Source of the DNA: Gammaproteobacteria bacterium
Lineage (GTDB): Bacteria; Pseudomonadota; Gammaproteobacteria; PS1; Pseudothioglobaceae
Direction of reading: 5' to 3'
Assembly (NCBI GenBank): GCA_030739975.1
Contig: JASLYC010000018.1
Span: 1 to 43,276 of the forward strand
Length of the DNA stretch: 43,276 nt
This document shows, piece after piece, positions 30,073 to 40,578 of the stretch; positions within the stretch are counted from its first letter, which is position 1; each line of letters starts with the position of its first letter. The position numbers and the translations under genes were made by a program. The notes under the pieces were generated by a model that made no database searches, was not told the origin of the DNA, and saw nothing but the letters and a program-made list of their open reading frames with translations.

Positions 30073-30626
30073 TTGTGTTTACCTGGATATATATTCTCTA
30101 TCGACCATTCCCCTATATGGGTGCGAATCAGCCTAAGCACAGGAAAACCCAACTTGGCGCTCATCCTTCTTAGCTGCCTATTTCTGCCTTCAGTTAGTTT
30201 AACTTCGAGCCAAGAGGTAGGTATATTTTTTCTAAACCTGATAGGCGGTTTTCTCGGCCATAGCCATTCTGGTTCTGGTATTTCTCTAGCTCTAGCTTTT
30301 TTGGTGAGCCCATCTTTTAGATAAACGCCAGAACATAGTTTGTCTATTGCCGAACTAGTTATTTGTCCTTCAACTTGAGCAACGTATGTTTTTTCTTTGT
30401 TAAATTTTGGATTAGAAATCTGATTTTGTAGTTTGCCGTCATTTGTCAATACAACCAATCCCTCAGAATCCTTGTCAAGTCTTCCAGCTGGATAGATGTT
30501 TTTTATTTCTATGTAATCAGAAAGGTTTTTATTTTCGCCACTAAACTGGCAAAGAATCCCAAATGGTTTGTTAAATAATACAATTTGTCTATCCATAAAC
30601 ATATTTAGCTCTTTTAACAAAAGCAT
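30069..30626 (-). CDS. RluE-like 23S rRNA pseudouridine synthase
   Basis: VLFNKPFGILCQFS, YPAGRLDKDSEGLVVLTNDG, TEGRNRQLRRMSAKLGFPVLRLIR. The start may be [13 protein letters not shown], inside the track ORF. Confidence 0.85.
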   Translation of the reverse strand: MLLLKELNMFMDRQIVLFNKPFGILCQFSGENKNLSDYIEIKNIYPAGRLDKDSEGLVVLTNDGKLQNQISNPKFNKEKTYVAQVEGQITSSAIDKLCSGVYLKDGLTKKARAREIPEPEWLWPRKPPIRFRKNIPTSWLEVKLTEGRNRQLRRMSAKLGFPVLRLIRTHIGEWSIENIYPGKHK

Positions 30627-31026
30627 CTAACTGAGAATTAGCTATAGAGCTAAATATAGGTGAAATAGCTACATCTACCAATTTTGAAGAAAAATCAAAC
30701 TGCAATTGTAGCTCGACTTTGCAGGCGCTATTGTTAAGCTTAGTGAATTTCCAATAACCAGATAGATGACTAAATGGCCCATCTTTAAGCTGCATATCTA
30801 TGCGTTTATTAGGTGTAAGCTTGTTTATCGTGGTGAAGCTTTGATTAAATGCGCTCTTATTTATCTTGACTGAGGCTGTAACTTGATCTTCAGTTTGATT
30901 TAAAATAGAAGTACTGGTGCACCAGTCTAGAAACTCTGGATATCTATCAACCTGGTTTACTAGTTGATACATTTCTTTGCAAGAGTAAGGTACGATGGCA
31001 CTTTTTGAAATATTATGCATATACAA
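30589..31026 (-). CDS. ratA: RatA/COQ10-like SRPBCC (START-domain) protein
   Basis: [37 protein letters not shown]; divergent from smpB, a conserved arrangement. Confidence 0.87.
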   Translation of the reverse strand: MYMHNISKSAIVPYSCKEMYQLVNQVDRYPEFLDWCTSTSILNQTEDQVTASVKINKSAFNQSFTTINKLTPNKRIDMQLKDGPFSHLSGYWKFTKLNNSACKVELQLQFDFSSKLVDVAISPIFSSIANSQLDAFVKRAKYVYG

Positions 31027-31034
31027 AGATCTTT

Positions 31035-31526
31035 ATGGTCAACAAATCTAAAAAAATAAAAAAAATTTCAAATACTATTGCTGTTAATAAAAAAGCAAGG
31101 CATGACTATTTTATCGAACAATCGCTAGAAGCTGGACTATCTTTAGAGGGTTGGGAAGTTAAAAGTTTGAGAGAAGGGAAGGCACAAATTAAAGAAAGTT
31201 ATGTTATCTTAAAAGATAATGAAATGTTTTTATTTGGTGCTCACTTTTCTCCTTTAAATAGTGCATCAACACATATCTTGACAGATCCTACAAGGCTTCG
31301 TAAATTACTTTTAAATAGGCTAGAAATTAATCGCATCAGGGACAAGGTTAATCAAAAAGGTGCAACTGTAGTCCCCTTGAAACTATACTGGGCTAGAGGC
31401 AAAGTCAAACTAGAGATTGGATTAGCAAAAGGCAAGAAGTCTCATGACAAGCGTCAAGATATTAAAGAGAGAGACTGGAATAGAGACAAACAAAGAGCCC
31501 TTAAAGATAAAAATATTCCAAGATAG
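31035..31526 (+). CDS. smpB: SsrA-binding protein SmpB
   Basis: [40 protein letters not shown]; the ATG at 31035 fits better than the track start at 31005. Confidence 0.95.
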   Translation: MVNKSKKIKKISNTIAVNKKARHDYFIEQSLEAGLSLEGWEVKSLREGKAQIKESYVILKDNEMFLFGAHFSPLNSASTHILTDPTRLRKLLLNRLEINRIRDKVNQKGATVVPLKLYWARGKVKLEIGLAKGKKSHDKRQDIKERDWNRDKQRALKDKNIPR

Positions 31527-31735
31527 AATAAAGTTTAGTTGTGATATTTGTTAAATATCTATAAATAGCACGTTTTTTTAATAATTTGTTTACTTTAATG
31601 AGATATATTCCTTATAATTGTAGATGTCGAATGTTGGAGGTTGGCTTTTAATGATTCGTTTTAATACACTTACCTCCTTAATAATGCCCTTTGACATTTG
31701 GTATCCAAGAATAATTAAACATAAAGGAGAAAAAA

Positions 31736-32011
31736 ATGAATAAATCAGAGTTAATAGATGCAATAGCATCTTCAGCTAATCTTTCCAAAGCAGATGCAGG
31801 CAGAGCTCTAAATGCGGCCACTGATGCTATAACTGGTGCAATGGCTAGTGGTAACGGAGTCCAGTTGACTGGATTTGGTAGTTTCGTTGTTAGAGATCGT
31901 GCAGCTCGTACAGGTCGTAATCCTCAAACTGGGGCTGCAATTCAAATAGCGGCATCAAAGGTTGCGGCGTTCAAGGCAGGTAAAGCATTAAAAGACGCAG
32001 TTAATAACTAA
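31736..32011 (+). CDS. HU-family DNA-binding protein
   Basis: [27 protein letters not shown]...[30 protein letters not shown]. Confidence 0.95.
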   Translation: MNKSELIDAIASSANLSKADAGRALNAATDAITGAMASGNGVQLTGFGSFVVRDRAARTGRNPQTGAAIQIAASKVAAFKAGKALKDAVNN

Positions 32012-32030
32012 TTGATTCTTTAGAAATTAT

Positions 32031-32064
32031 AAAAAAGGGCATCCATAAGGGATGCCTTTTTTTT
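32031..32064 (+). terminator. Rho-independent terminator after the HU gene
   Basis: AAAAAAGGGCATCCATAAGGGATGCCTTTTTTTT: GC-rich stem with T-tract. Confidence 0.9.
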
Positions 32065-32165
32065 ATAAGGCAATAAATCTATATAAATACCATTAGTATT
32101 TAATAGCTCAACAATATCGTTATGATAAAATACCCGCTTTATTTTATTATAGTGGAGATAAACTA

Positions 32166-32591
32166 ATGGAACGCACTCTATCAATCATTAAACCAGACGC
32201 AGTTGCGAAAAACGTTATTGGTCAAATTTATTCTCGCTTTGAAGAGGCTGGATTTAGAATTGTGGCCGCAAAAATGTTGCACTTAGATGACGAGCTTGCT
32301 GGGGGCTTTTATGAAGTCCATAAGGAGCGACCATTTTATAATGACCTTGTAGATTTTATGACCTCAGGCCCAGTAATGGTACAAGTTCTTGAAGCGGAAA
32401 ATGCTGTTATTAAGCACCGTGAAATTATGGGTGCAACTAACCCTAAAGAGGCTCAAGCAGGCACTATACGTGCTGATTTTGCAGAATCTTTAGATGAAAA
32501 TGCTGTCCATGGTTCTGACTCACTAGAGAATGCAGCTATTGAGATCGAATATTTCTTTGGTAGTGACGGAGTCTGCCCAAGAACACGTTAG
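32166..32591 (+). CDS. ndk: Nucleoside diphosphate kinase
   Basis: [48 protein letters not shown]. Confidence 0.97.
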   Translation: MERTLSIIKPDAVAKNVIGQIYSRFEEAGFRIVAAKMLHLDDELAGGFYEVHKERPFYNDLVDFMTSGPVMVQVLEAENAVIKHREIMGATNPKEAQAGTIRADFAESLDENAVHGSDSLENAAIEIEYFFGSDGVCPRTR

Positions 32592-32610
32592 TTTGTTTGT
32601 ATTATTTTTT

Positions 32611-32640
32611 AAAACAGCGCGGTCATTCTGCGCTGTTTTA
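32611..32640 (+). terminator. Rho-independent terminator after ndk
   Basis: AAAACAGCGC-ggtcattct-GCGCTGTTTTA, perfect 10-bp stem. Confidence 0.85.
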
Positions 32641-32656
32641 GTTTAAGATACTTGGA

Positions 32657-33736
32657 ATGTTAGAAAAAAATAATCTTTTAGGATTTACCCAGCAACAACT
32701 AAATGAGTTCTTTTCACAAATAGGTGAAAAACCATACAGAACAAGGCAGCTGATGCAATGGGTTTACCATAAAGAGGTGTATAACTTTAATGACATGCTT
32801 AACCTTAGTAAAAATTTAAGGTCAAAGTTATGTTCCCTTGCCAGTCTAGATTTGCCTAAAGTATCCAAGCAAAATTTTGCTTCAGATGGGGTAATAAAGT
32901 GGTTATTAGACCTTGGCTGTAATAACCAGATTGAAATGGTTTATATTCCAGAAAATGACAGAGGTACGTTGTGTATTTCGTCTCAAGTTGGCTGCTCTTT
33001 GGCTTGCACATTCTGTTCTACTGGTATGCAGGGCTTTAATCGCAACCTAAAAACTGAAGAAATTATTGCGCAAGTGGTCATTGCAAAACAGTATTTGAGT
33101 GACAACAATAAAAACATATCTAACGTTGTTTTTATGGGTATGGGTGAACCCTTACTAAATGAAAAGGCTGTTTTTGATGCTTGCAATATATTGCTAGATG
33201 ATATGGCCTTTGGGCTTTCAAGGCGTAAAGTTACAATATCTACCTCAGGTGTTGTTCCTGCACTTATAAGGATGGCGCAAAAAACACCAGTAAGTTTAGC
33301 GATATCTCTACATGCACCCGATGACGAATTGAGAGATATATTGGTACCAATAAATCAAAAGTATCCGATAAAGTCTCTTCTAGAGGCCTGCAATAATTAT
33401 CTTAATTCTGGTGATCAGCAGCGCCACATTCTAATTGAATATGTTATGCTTGATGGTATAAATGATACTTTTGAACATGCAAATAAATTAGTAAAATTAT
33501 TAAAAGGTATGCCGACTAAAGTTAATTTGATTCCATTTAATACATTCGAAAAAACACAATATAAAACATCAAAAACGGCTACAATTAAACATTTTCAAGA
33601 TATTTTACATAAATCTGGTATTCGTACTATGACTAGGCGTACCCGAGGAGAGGGCGTTGATGCGGCATGTGGTCAACTTGCGGGAAAAGTTATAGATAAA
33701 AGCAATAGATCATTAAAAAATAATGGACGGAATTGA
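32657..33736 (+). CDS. rlmN: Dual-specificity RNA methyltransferase RlmN
   Basis: QVGCSLACTFCSTGMQGFNRNL radical SAM motif, NVVFMGMGEPLLN, RTRGEGVDAACGQLAG. Confidence 0.97.
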   Translation: MLEKNNLLGFTQQQLNEFFSQIGEKPYRTRQLMQWVYHKEVYNFNDMLNLSKNLRSKLCSLASLDLPKVSKQNFASDGVIKWLLDLGCNNQIEMVYIPENDRGTLCISSQVGCSLACTFCSTGMQGFNRNLKTEEIIAQVVIAKQYLSDNNKNISNVVFMGMGEPLLNEKAVFDACNILLDDMAFGLSRRKVTISTSGVVPALIRMAQKTPVSLAISLHAPDDELRDILVPINQKYPIKSLLEACNNYLNSGDQQRHILIEYVMLDGINDTFEHANKLVKLLKGMPTKVNLIPFNTFEKTQYKTSKTATIKHFQDILHKSGIRTMTRRTRGEGVDAACGQLAGKVIDKSNRSLKNNGRN

Positions 33737-34028
33737 CTACTACCCATACCACAGCAAGATAAAGTATAAGCCAAAATTATTGATAATCTTTATATTATTG
33801 ATTGCTTTGCTTGTCTCTTATATGTTGTTTACCAAAGAAAAAGTAATAACTAATGATGAGCCCGGTCTTATATTTATTAGTGAGCCAAAAAAAATATTAC
33901 CTAACGATATTAAAGCAAGTAAAGTTGAGGAAGTGAATGTTAGTGCAATTCAAGAAACGATATATGAAATAGAACAGCTAGACGAAGTATCGCAGGTTCA
34001 TAATAAATTATCTGACAAACAACAATAA
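33723..34028 (+). CDS. Small single-TM protein of unknown function
   Basis: 101 aa, one hydrophobic helix [18 protein letters not shown]; overlaps rlmN by 14 nt, 2 nt before ispG. Confidence 0.6.
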   Translation: MDGIDYYPYHSKIKYKPKLLIIFILLIALLVSYMLFTKEKVITNDEPGLIFISEPKKILPNDIKASKVEEVNVSAIQETIYEIEQLDEVSQVHNKLSDKQQ

Positions 34029-34030
34029 GT

Positions 34031-35107
34031 ATGAAGCCAATTCATAAAATTACTAGAAGAAAATCAAAACAAATTTTTGTTGGAGATGTCGCTGTAGGTG
34101 GAGACGCTCCAATTTCAGTTCAAAGTATGACTAACACAAATACTTGTGATATTGACTCTACTGTTAGCCAAATTAATGCAATAGCTAGTGCAGGTGCCGA
34201 TATGGTCCGTGTATCTGTACCCACAATGGATGCTGCAGAGTCTTTTAAAGAAATAAAAAAACTGTCAAATATTCCTATTATTGCAGACATACATTTTGAT
34301 TATAAAATTGCTCTAAAGGTTGCCAAGTATGGTGCAGACTGTTTACGAATTAATCCAGGCAATATAGGCAGAGAAGACCGTATTAAGGAAGTTGTTGAAT
34401 CTGCAAAAGACAACAATATACCTATACGAATAGGTGTTAATGCTGGATCATTAGAGAAAGATTTACAGAAAAAATATATTGAGCCAACTCCAGAAGCAAT
34501 GGTAGAGTCTGCTTTTAGACATATTGATATATTGAACAGGCTAAACTTTGATAACTATAAGTTGTCTCTGAAAGCTTCAGATGTTTTTATGACAGTATTT
34601 GCATATAGACAGTTATCCTCACAAATAGATAACCCTCTACACTTGGGAATTACAGAGGCTGGTTCATTTCGTTCTGGTACTGTTAAATCTTCTATTGGCT
34701 TAGGTATGTTACTTGCAGATGGGATAGGAGATACAATACGTGTATCTTTGGCGTCTGACCCGGTAAATGAAGTTAAGGTAGGTTTTGACATATTGAAGTC
34801 CCTTAATTTGCGAAAAAAAGGGGTAAATTTGATTGCCTGCCCGTCATGCTCTAGGCAGAAATTTGATGTTATCTCTGTAGTTAATGAACTTGAATCCAGA
34901 CTAGAAGATATAACCGAGCCTATAGATGTGGCAGTTATTGGTTGTGTTGTTAATGGCCCTGGAGAAGCAAAAGAGGTCTCTATTGGTTTAACTGGAGGTA
35001 GTCCAAATCTTCTTTATGTTGACGGCAAGACCCATTCAAAAATTAGCAATAAATCTTTAGTTGATGAACTTGAAAAACAAATTAGAGGAAAGATTAATAC
35101 CTTCTAA
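34031..35107 (+). CDS. ispG: 4-hydroxy-3-methylbut-2-en-1-yl diphosphate synthase
   Basis: [58 protein letters not shown]. Confidence 0.97.
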   Translation: MKPIHKITRRKSKQIFVGDVAVGGDAPISVQSMTNTNTCDIDSTVSQINAIASAGADMVRVSVPTMDAAESFKEIKKLSNIPIIADIHFDYKIALKVAKYGADCLRINPGNIGREDRIKEVVESAKDNNIPIRIGVNAGSLEKDLQKKYIEPTPEAMVESAFRHIDILNRLNFDNYKLSLKASDVFMTVFAYRQLSSQIDNPLHLGITEAGSFRSGTVKSSIGLGMLLADGIGDTIRVSLASDPVNEVKVGFDILKSLNLRKKGVNLIACPSCSRQKFDVISVVNELESRLEDITEPIDVAVIGCVVNGPGEAKEVSIGLTGGSPNLLYVDGKTHSKISNKSLVDELEKQIRGKINTF

Positions 35108-35633
35108 GTTTTCTTTTATTGCGCATATTTCTGTAAATTAATTGTACTATCCAATATCCAAGCAATGAACCTATAATTGAGAATAACAGATTTCCAAGTA
35201 AGAATGGCTGCCAAATAGGACCAAATACTTCGCCAACTCTATTTAACATTTCTAATATGTCACCCTTACCTTGGTACACATATTGGATAGATTGCATAAA
35301 GTTTTTTTCAATTGGAGTGTCCAATATCATGGCACCCAGTTTATATGCTAAATAGAAGATAAATGGCATTGTTATAGGATTAGAAATCCATACTAAAGCT
35401 ATAGATATTGGCAGGTTTGCTGAAAATATTATTGCACTTGGTGCTGCGATAAGCATTTGAAATGGTACTGGAATAAATGTGCAAAATAGACCAACAGCAA
35501 ATGCCTTAGATATTGAGCGTCTATTAAAATTCCAAAGACTAGGGTCATGTAGATGCTTAGAAAGCCAGCCCAGATTTTTATGGCTTTTTATTTCTGAGGC
35601 CTTTGGGCTAAATCTTTTTAGGGTTTTTTTCAT
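35094..35633 (-). CDS. DUF2062 domain membrane protein
   Basis: [72 protein letters not shown]. Confidence 0.82.
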   Translation of the reverse strand: MKKTLKRFSPKASEIKSHKNLGWLSKHLHDPSLWNFNRRSISKAFAVGLFCTFIPVPFQMLIAAPSAIIFSANLPISIALVWISNPITMPFIFYLAYKLGAMILDTPIEKNFMQSIQYVYQGKGDILEMLNRVGEVFGPIWQPFLLGNLLFSIIGSLLGYWIVQLIYRNMRNKRKLRRY

Positions 35634-37432
35634 TTTTCTGCAGCATTTACTATAGTTTCAGAGTTAATTCCATACAAAGCGTAAAGTTCATTTTGGGTTC
35701 CTTGCTCACTGAACTCGTCTGGAAGACCAAGAATAGTTAACGGTGTTTTTATGTTGTTCCTCTGTAAGCATTCACTAATCGCACTTCCAGCTCCTCCACT
35801 AACTACATTATCTTCAATGGAAATCAGTCTTTCGTGATTTAAAGATAATTCTTTAATTAATTTTTCATCTAAAGGCTTAATAAATCTCATATCAACAAGA
35901 GTTGCATTTATTTTTTCTGCTGCAATCAATGCCTCTTGCATAGTCGTTCCGAAAGATAAAATGGCATTTTTTACACCTTTTTTGATGATTTTGGCTTTCC
36001 CAATTTCTATTACATCTGAAGACTGGTATTCAGCTTGCTGGGATTGACTTCTTGGGTATCTTACACAGACTGGACCTTCAGTAATAAATGCAGTATTCAG
36101 CATTTTGTACATTTCTTGAGCGTCACTAGGCGCCATAATTACTAAATTTGGAATACACCTTAAAAAGCTTAAGTCAAAACTTCCAGAATGTGTTGCTCCG
36201 TCAGCACCTACTAATCCTGCACGGTCAATTGCAAAAACCACATTAAGATTCTGTAGGGCAATATCATGAATAAGTTGATCGTATCCCCTCTGCAAAAAAG
36301 TAGAATAAATCGCAACAATTGGTTTAAGGCCCTTCGTTGCTATACCGCCAGCAAAAGTTATTGCATGCTGTTCCGCTATACCTACATCGAAGTATTGGTT
36401 AGGGAATTTTTCTACAAATTTCATCATTCCTGAACCCGCAGACATGGCAGGAGTTATAGCTATTAAATGTTTATCATTTGATGCCTTATCGATAAGCCAT
36501 TCTCCGAAAACTTCGCTATAGCTAGGCAAAGACGAGCTACCTGAAGATGATGGAGATATGCCGTGAAACTTTTGTGGGTCTTTCTCAGCAGTTTCCAGCC
36601 CTTGCCCTTTTTTGGTAATCACATGCAGCATTCTTGGGTGGTTTTGGTCTTTGAGGTTTTGTAGAGTTTTAATTAATGAAGATATGTCATGACCATCAAT
36701 AGGGCCAAAATAATTAATCCCAAGCTCTTCAAACAATGTGCCAGGTAATATCATTCCTTTTAAATGCTCTTCTGACCTTTTAGCAAGCTCATGCATTAAT
36801 GGCATTTTCTCTAGAAAACCTAGAGACTTAGATTTCATTGTTGAATACACCTTTCCTGACATTAGTCTGGTTAGATATTTACTCATTGCCCCAACATTTT
36901 TGGAAATACTCATATCGTTATCATTTAAGATAATCAAAATATCTGCATCACTATCGCCTGCATGATTTAGGGCCTCGAAGGACATACCACCAGTTAGAGC
37001 TCCATCACCAATAATAGCTATAGATTTATTGTCTTTGCCTTTTATCTTATTTGCGACTGCAATTCCAAGAGCGCTACTGATAGATGTGCTTGAATGTCCA
37101 GCACCAAAAGCATCATGCTCACTTTCAGAAATTTTGGTAAAGCCTGAGATTCCATCTTTTTGCCTTAAGGTATGCATTCTACTATGCCTACCAGTAAGAA
37201 TTTTATGTGTGTATGCCTGGTGTCCAACGTCAAAAACAAGACTATCTTCAGGTGTATCAAAGACATAATGCAGGGCAATAGTTAGCTCAATGGTTCCAAG
37301 GTTTGGAGCCAAGTGGCCACCTGTTTTTTGGACGTTTTCAATTAAAAACTCACGAATCTCACTCGCTAAAGATTGGAGTTGCTCTATGTCGAGCTTTTTA
37401 ATATCTACTGGTGAATTAATATTTTCGAGCAC
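35630..37432 (-). CDS. dxs: 1-deoxy-D-xylulose-5-phosphate synthase
   Basis: GGHLAPNLGTIELTIALHYVFD, IGDGALTGGMSFEALNHAG, YFGPIDGHDI, DRAGLVGADGATHSGSFD. Confidence 0.97.
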   Translation of the reverse strand: MLENINSPVDIKKLDIEQLQSLASEIREFLIENVQKTGGHLAPNLGTIELTIALHYVFDTPEDSLVFDVGHQAYTHKILTGRHSRMHTLRQKDGISGFTKISESEHDAFGAGHSSTSISSALGIAVANKIKGKDNKSIAIIGDGALTGGMSFEALNHAGDSDADILIILNDNDMSISKNVGAMSKYLTRLMSGKVYSTMKSKSLGFLEKMPLMHELAKRSEEHLKGMILPGTLFEELGINYFGPIDGHDISSLIKTLQNLKDQNHPRMLHVITKKGQGLETAEKDPQKFHGISPSSSGSSSLPSYSEVFGEWLIDKASNDKHLIAITPAMSAGSGMMKFVEKFPNQYFDVGIAEQHAITFAGGIATKGLKPIVAIYSTFLQRGYDQLIHDIALQNLNVVFAIDRAGLVGADGATHSGSFDLSFLRCIPNLVIMAPSDAQEMYKMLNTAFITEGPVCVRYPRSQSQQAEYQSSDVIEIGKAKIIKKGVKNAILSFGTTMQEALIAAEKINATLVDMRFIKPLDEKLIKELSLNHERLISIEDNVVSGGAGSAISECLQRNNIKTPLTILGLPDEFSEQGTQNELYALYGINSETIVNAAEK

Positions 37433-37482
37433 TAACTTGTCTACCTATAAAAAACAACATTATACTTCATAGGGATATTAAA

Positions 37483-38847
37483 TTACCAAGACGGTCTGCG
37501 AATTTTTTTGGTAGAGTCTTTTTGAATGTTTTTACTTTTAATTTTAATTCTTTCATCAAAATTTCTAGCAATAAATCCCAGCTCTGGGTTTATCTCTTGC
37601 ATCGGTATCCATACACGATAGCCACTACCTTTTGCCACCTCTATATCTTCTTTGTGTTCGGTAGTTATTGATTCAACTGTAGTATTAAAACAGCCACTAG
37701 GAAGGATAACTTCAATTGAATCACCAACACTGAATTTATTTTTAGCTTCAATGAACGCCATACCATTTTTATAGTCTAGAATTTCGCCAACAACTTGTTG
37801 CTTGTTTGATCTTGAGTAATTATCAAAGTATGTTTGTAATTCTTCTGGCTGATGGCGACGATAAAAACCATCGGTATAACCCCTATTTGCTAGATTTTCT
37901 AATACACCAAATGCATCAGGATTGAATTCCCTGCCAGCTACAGCATCGTCTATCGCTTGTGAGTATACTTGGGCTGTACGTGCTGCATAGTAGTGAGACT
38001 TAGTGCGACCTTCAATCTTTAATGAATCAATACCCATAGTGGTTAGAGTATGTACATGCTCAATTGCTCTTAGATCTTTCGAATTCATTATATAAGTACC
38101 ATGCTCGTCTTCATAAGCCGGCATTAACTCTCCAGGCCTTCCTTCTTCCTCCAAAAGTACAACCTTGTCTGTTTCATTTTTTATTTCAATCGCTTTAATG
38201 TCGCCTTCAATGGTTTCTTTTGCTTCAGTAACATCATACTTCCAACGACAAGAGTTAGTGCAAGAGCCTTGATTGGGATCTCTATGGTTGAAATATCCAG
38301 ATAAAAGACATCTTCCAGAATAAGCAATACATAATGCGCCATGAACAAACACTTCAAGCTCTATATCTTGACATTCCTGACGGATTTCTTTGATCTCATC
38401 TAGGGATAGTTCACGAGAAAGAATAATGCGACTAATTCCTGAACTTTTCCAGAATTTTACTGTTGCGTAATTGATGGTATTGGCTTGCACAGATAAATGT
38501 ATCACTTGATCAGGAAATTTCTCTTTGACCATCATAATAAGTCCAGGATCTGCCATAATAAGGGCGTCAGGACTAAGCTCAATTATTGGCTCAATGTCCT
38601 TCATATAGGTTTTAATTTTGCTATTATGAGGGATAATATTTGAGGCAACAAAGAATTTTTTATCGCTCTTGTGCGCCTCTATAATCCCCTTTTTTAGGGT
38701 ATCAAAATCAAATGAGTTATTTCTAACTCGTAAACTATATCTGGGTTGACCAGCATAAACTGCATCAGCACCATATGCGTATGCATAATGCATATGTTTT
38801 AAACTTCCTGCTGGCGAAAGTAGTTCTGGTCTATTCATGAAATGCAT
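37483..38847 (-). CDS. trhP: U32-family protein, YegQ/TrhP-like (tRNA hydroxylation)
   Basis: RPELLSPAGSLKHMHYAYAYGADAVYAGQPRYSLRVRNNSF; HGALCIAYSGRCLLSGYFNHRDPNQGSCTNSCRW. Confidence 0.88.
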   Translation of the reverse strand: MHFMNRPELLSPAGSLKHMHYAYAYGADAVYAGQPRYSLRVRNNSFDFDTLKKGIIEAHKSDKKFFVASNIIPHNSKIKTYMKDIEPIIELSPDALIMADPGLIMMVKEKFPDQVIHLSVQANTINYATVKFWKSSGISRIILSRELSLDEIKEIRQECQDIELEVFVHGALCIAYSGRCLLSGYFNHRDPNQGSCTNSCRWKYDVTEAKETIEGDIKAIEIKNETDKVVLLEEEGRPGELMPAYEDEHGTYIMNSKDLRAIEHVHTLTTMGIDSLKIEGRTKSHYYAARTAQVYSQAIDDAVAGREFNPDAFGVLENLANRGYTDGFYRRHQPEELQTYFDNYSRSNKQQVVGEILDYKNGMAFIEAKNKFSVGDSIEVILPSGCFNTTVESITTEHKEDIEVAKGSGYRVWIPMQEINPELGFIARNFDERIKIKSKNIQKDSTKKIRRPSW

Positions 38848-38876
38848 TTTATCACGAGAGGCCTGTAAATACCCTC

Positions 38877-39488
38877 ATGTATAATGTCCATTCCATGTAT
38901 TTAAGAAGCGACATAACAAGATTAAAAGAAGATTTAACTATTAATGCTAAATTGCTAGGTCACGAGTTAATCCTGAAAACTAGATGGGGTGTTTTTAGCC
39001 CTAGAGCTATAGATGAGGGGACTTTGCTGTTTATGAAGTATCTAGACATAAATGAGCATGATAAGTGCCTAGATTTAGGATGCGGATATGGACCAATTGG
39101 GTTGGCGGTAGCTAAGTCTTGTAAGAATGGTGAGGTACACATGGTTGATAAGGATTTTGTTGCAATTGAGCTATCAATTATCAATGCAAAATTAAATAAA
39201 ATTAATAATGCCCATGCTTACTTGTCAGATGCATTTTTAAATGTAAATAAAAAAGAATACTTTGACCAGGTATTGTCTAATGTGCCTGCCAAAGTAGGAA
39301 GAGAGCAGTTAAGTATTATTTTGTATGATGCTTACGATTCGCTTAAGCCAGGGGGCAAGATTACCTTTGTTACAATTAATGGTTTAAGAGATTTTGTAAA
39401 AAATAACTTTAGGTCAGTTTTTGGAAACTACAAGAAACTCAAGCAAGGACAAAAGTACACTATATCTCAGGCTACTAAAGTGCAGTAA
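38877..39488 (+). CDS. RsmC-like (MTS domain) SAM-dependent methyltransferase
   Basis: WGVFSPRAIDEGTLLFMKYL, CLDLGCGYGPIGLAVA; motif IV position reads VLSNVPAKVG. The start may be MYLRSDITRL, a few codons into the ORF. Confidence 0.78.
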   Translation: MYNVHSMYLRSDITRLKEDLTINAKLLGHELILKTRWGVFSPRAIDEGTLLFMKYLDINEHDKCLDLGCGYGPIGLAVAKSCKNGEVHMVDKDFVAIELSIINAKLNKINNAHAYLSDAFLNVNKKEYFDQVLSNVPAKVGREQLSIILYDAYDSLKPGGKITFVTINGLRDFVKNNFRSVFGNYKKLKQGQKYTISQATKVQ

Positions 39489-39558
39489 TATAAAATATGA
39501 AGCATAATAAGAGTAAAATGTTAAGCTATTTTTAAACAGATTAATTGGAGTATTAATA

Positions 39559-39888
39559 ATGGATGTAATGGAAAAAATTCAACAGCAAGTAGATAGTGCT
39601 GCGATAGTTATATATATGAAAGGAACACCGCAATTTCCACAGTGTGGTTTTTCTGCAAGAGCTGCACAAACTCTAGCTTCCACCGGGGTTGAATTTGCTT
39701 ACGTAAATATTTTTGAAGACCAAGAGGTATTCCAAAGCCTTCCAGAATTTGCAGATTGGCCAACTTTTCCACAAATTTACTTTAATTCAGAGTTAGTAGG
39801 GGGTGGAGATATCATTATTGAGATGGCTGAAATGAATAGTCTCAAAGGTGCCATGGAAGAAGCTGTAGAGAAATTTAATAGCAATTAA
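39559..39888 (+). CDS. grxD: Monothiol glutaredoxin (Grx4-type)
   Basis: VIYMKGTPQFPQCGFSARAAQTL with CGFS active site; WPTFPQIYFNSELVGGGDII. Confidence 0.95.
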   Translation: MDVMEKIQQQVDSAAIVIYMKGTPQFPQCGFSARAAQTLASTGVEFAYVNIFEDQEVFQSLPEFADWPTFPQIYFNSELVGGGDIIIEMAEMNSLKGAMEEAVEKFNSN

Positions 39889-39891
39889 GCG

Positions 39892-40578
39892 TTATAAGCT
39901 ATGAAGTTTATAGCCGTTCTCTTTTAGCCACTTTATACTGTTCTTATATTCAGGCAATATACTGGCAACTAAAGCCCAAAACATCTTTGAATGGTTCTTA
40001 TATACTGTATGAGCTAGCTCATGCACAATGACGTAGTCAATTACAGCTACAGGAGCCATTATTAATAGATAGTTAAGGTTTATGTTGTTTTCTTTACTGC
40101 ATGAACCCCACAAGGTTTTCTGAGCCTTTATTCTAACCTTATTGTATTTAAGCTGGAAAGTATCAGCATAATAGTTGAGCCTTGGAATTGCTATTTTTGT
40201 GAATGCAGATTTATACCACTTCAAGAAATCTTCTTTATCGCCTATAGAAGAAATAAATGATTTACCATCAAATAGCAATGCTTTGATTTGTTTAGATAAA
40301 ATTAGAGGATAGAGATTTCCAAGGTATAAAAAATCTTCATTTTCAATATATCTATGTTTTGAGACAATATTTGACTGCGATAATGCAATCTTATTGTTTA
40401 TCCATTCAGACTTTTCACAAATAAATTTTTCAATCTCCTTGTTGCTTAATCTATGGGGGCTACGAACTATTAGTTGTGCTTTCTTGTTAATTTGAAGGCT
40501 AAGAGTTTTTCTCTTTGAGCGAACTAGCTTGTATTTAATGTTTTGATTATTAGTCAATCCAAGACCTTGCATTTTCAA
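39892..40578 (-). CDS. YgjP-like (DUF45) metallopeptidase
   Basis: [51 protein letters not shown] (HExxH). Confidence 0.85.
   Translation of the reverse strand: MKMQGLGLTNNQNIKYKLVRSKRKTLSLQINKKAQLIVRSPHRLSNKEIEKFICEKSEWINNKIALSQSNIVSKHRYIENEDFLYLGNLYPLILSKQIKALLFDGKSFISSIGDKEDFLKWYKSAFTKIAIPRLNYYADTFQLKYNKVRIKAQKTLWGSCSKENNINLNYLLIMAPVAVIDYVIVHELAHTVYKNHSKMFWALVASILPEYKNSIKWLKENGYKLHSL

Noticed and set aside
31636-31677. GGAGGT...ACCTCC inverted pair upstream of HU, considered as an sRNA or leader structure
   Set aside because: Only 6-bp arms with a long loop and no U-tract; not enough to call a feature.
31527-31735. Possible tmRNA (ssrA) next to smpB
   Set aside because: No tRNA-like acceptor/T-arm or tag-peptide ORF seen; the gap is too short and AT-rich.
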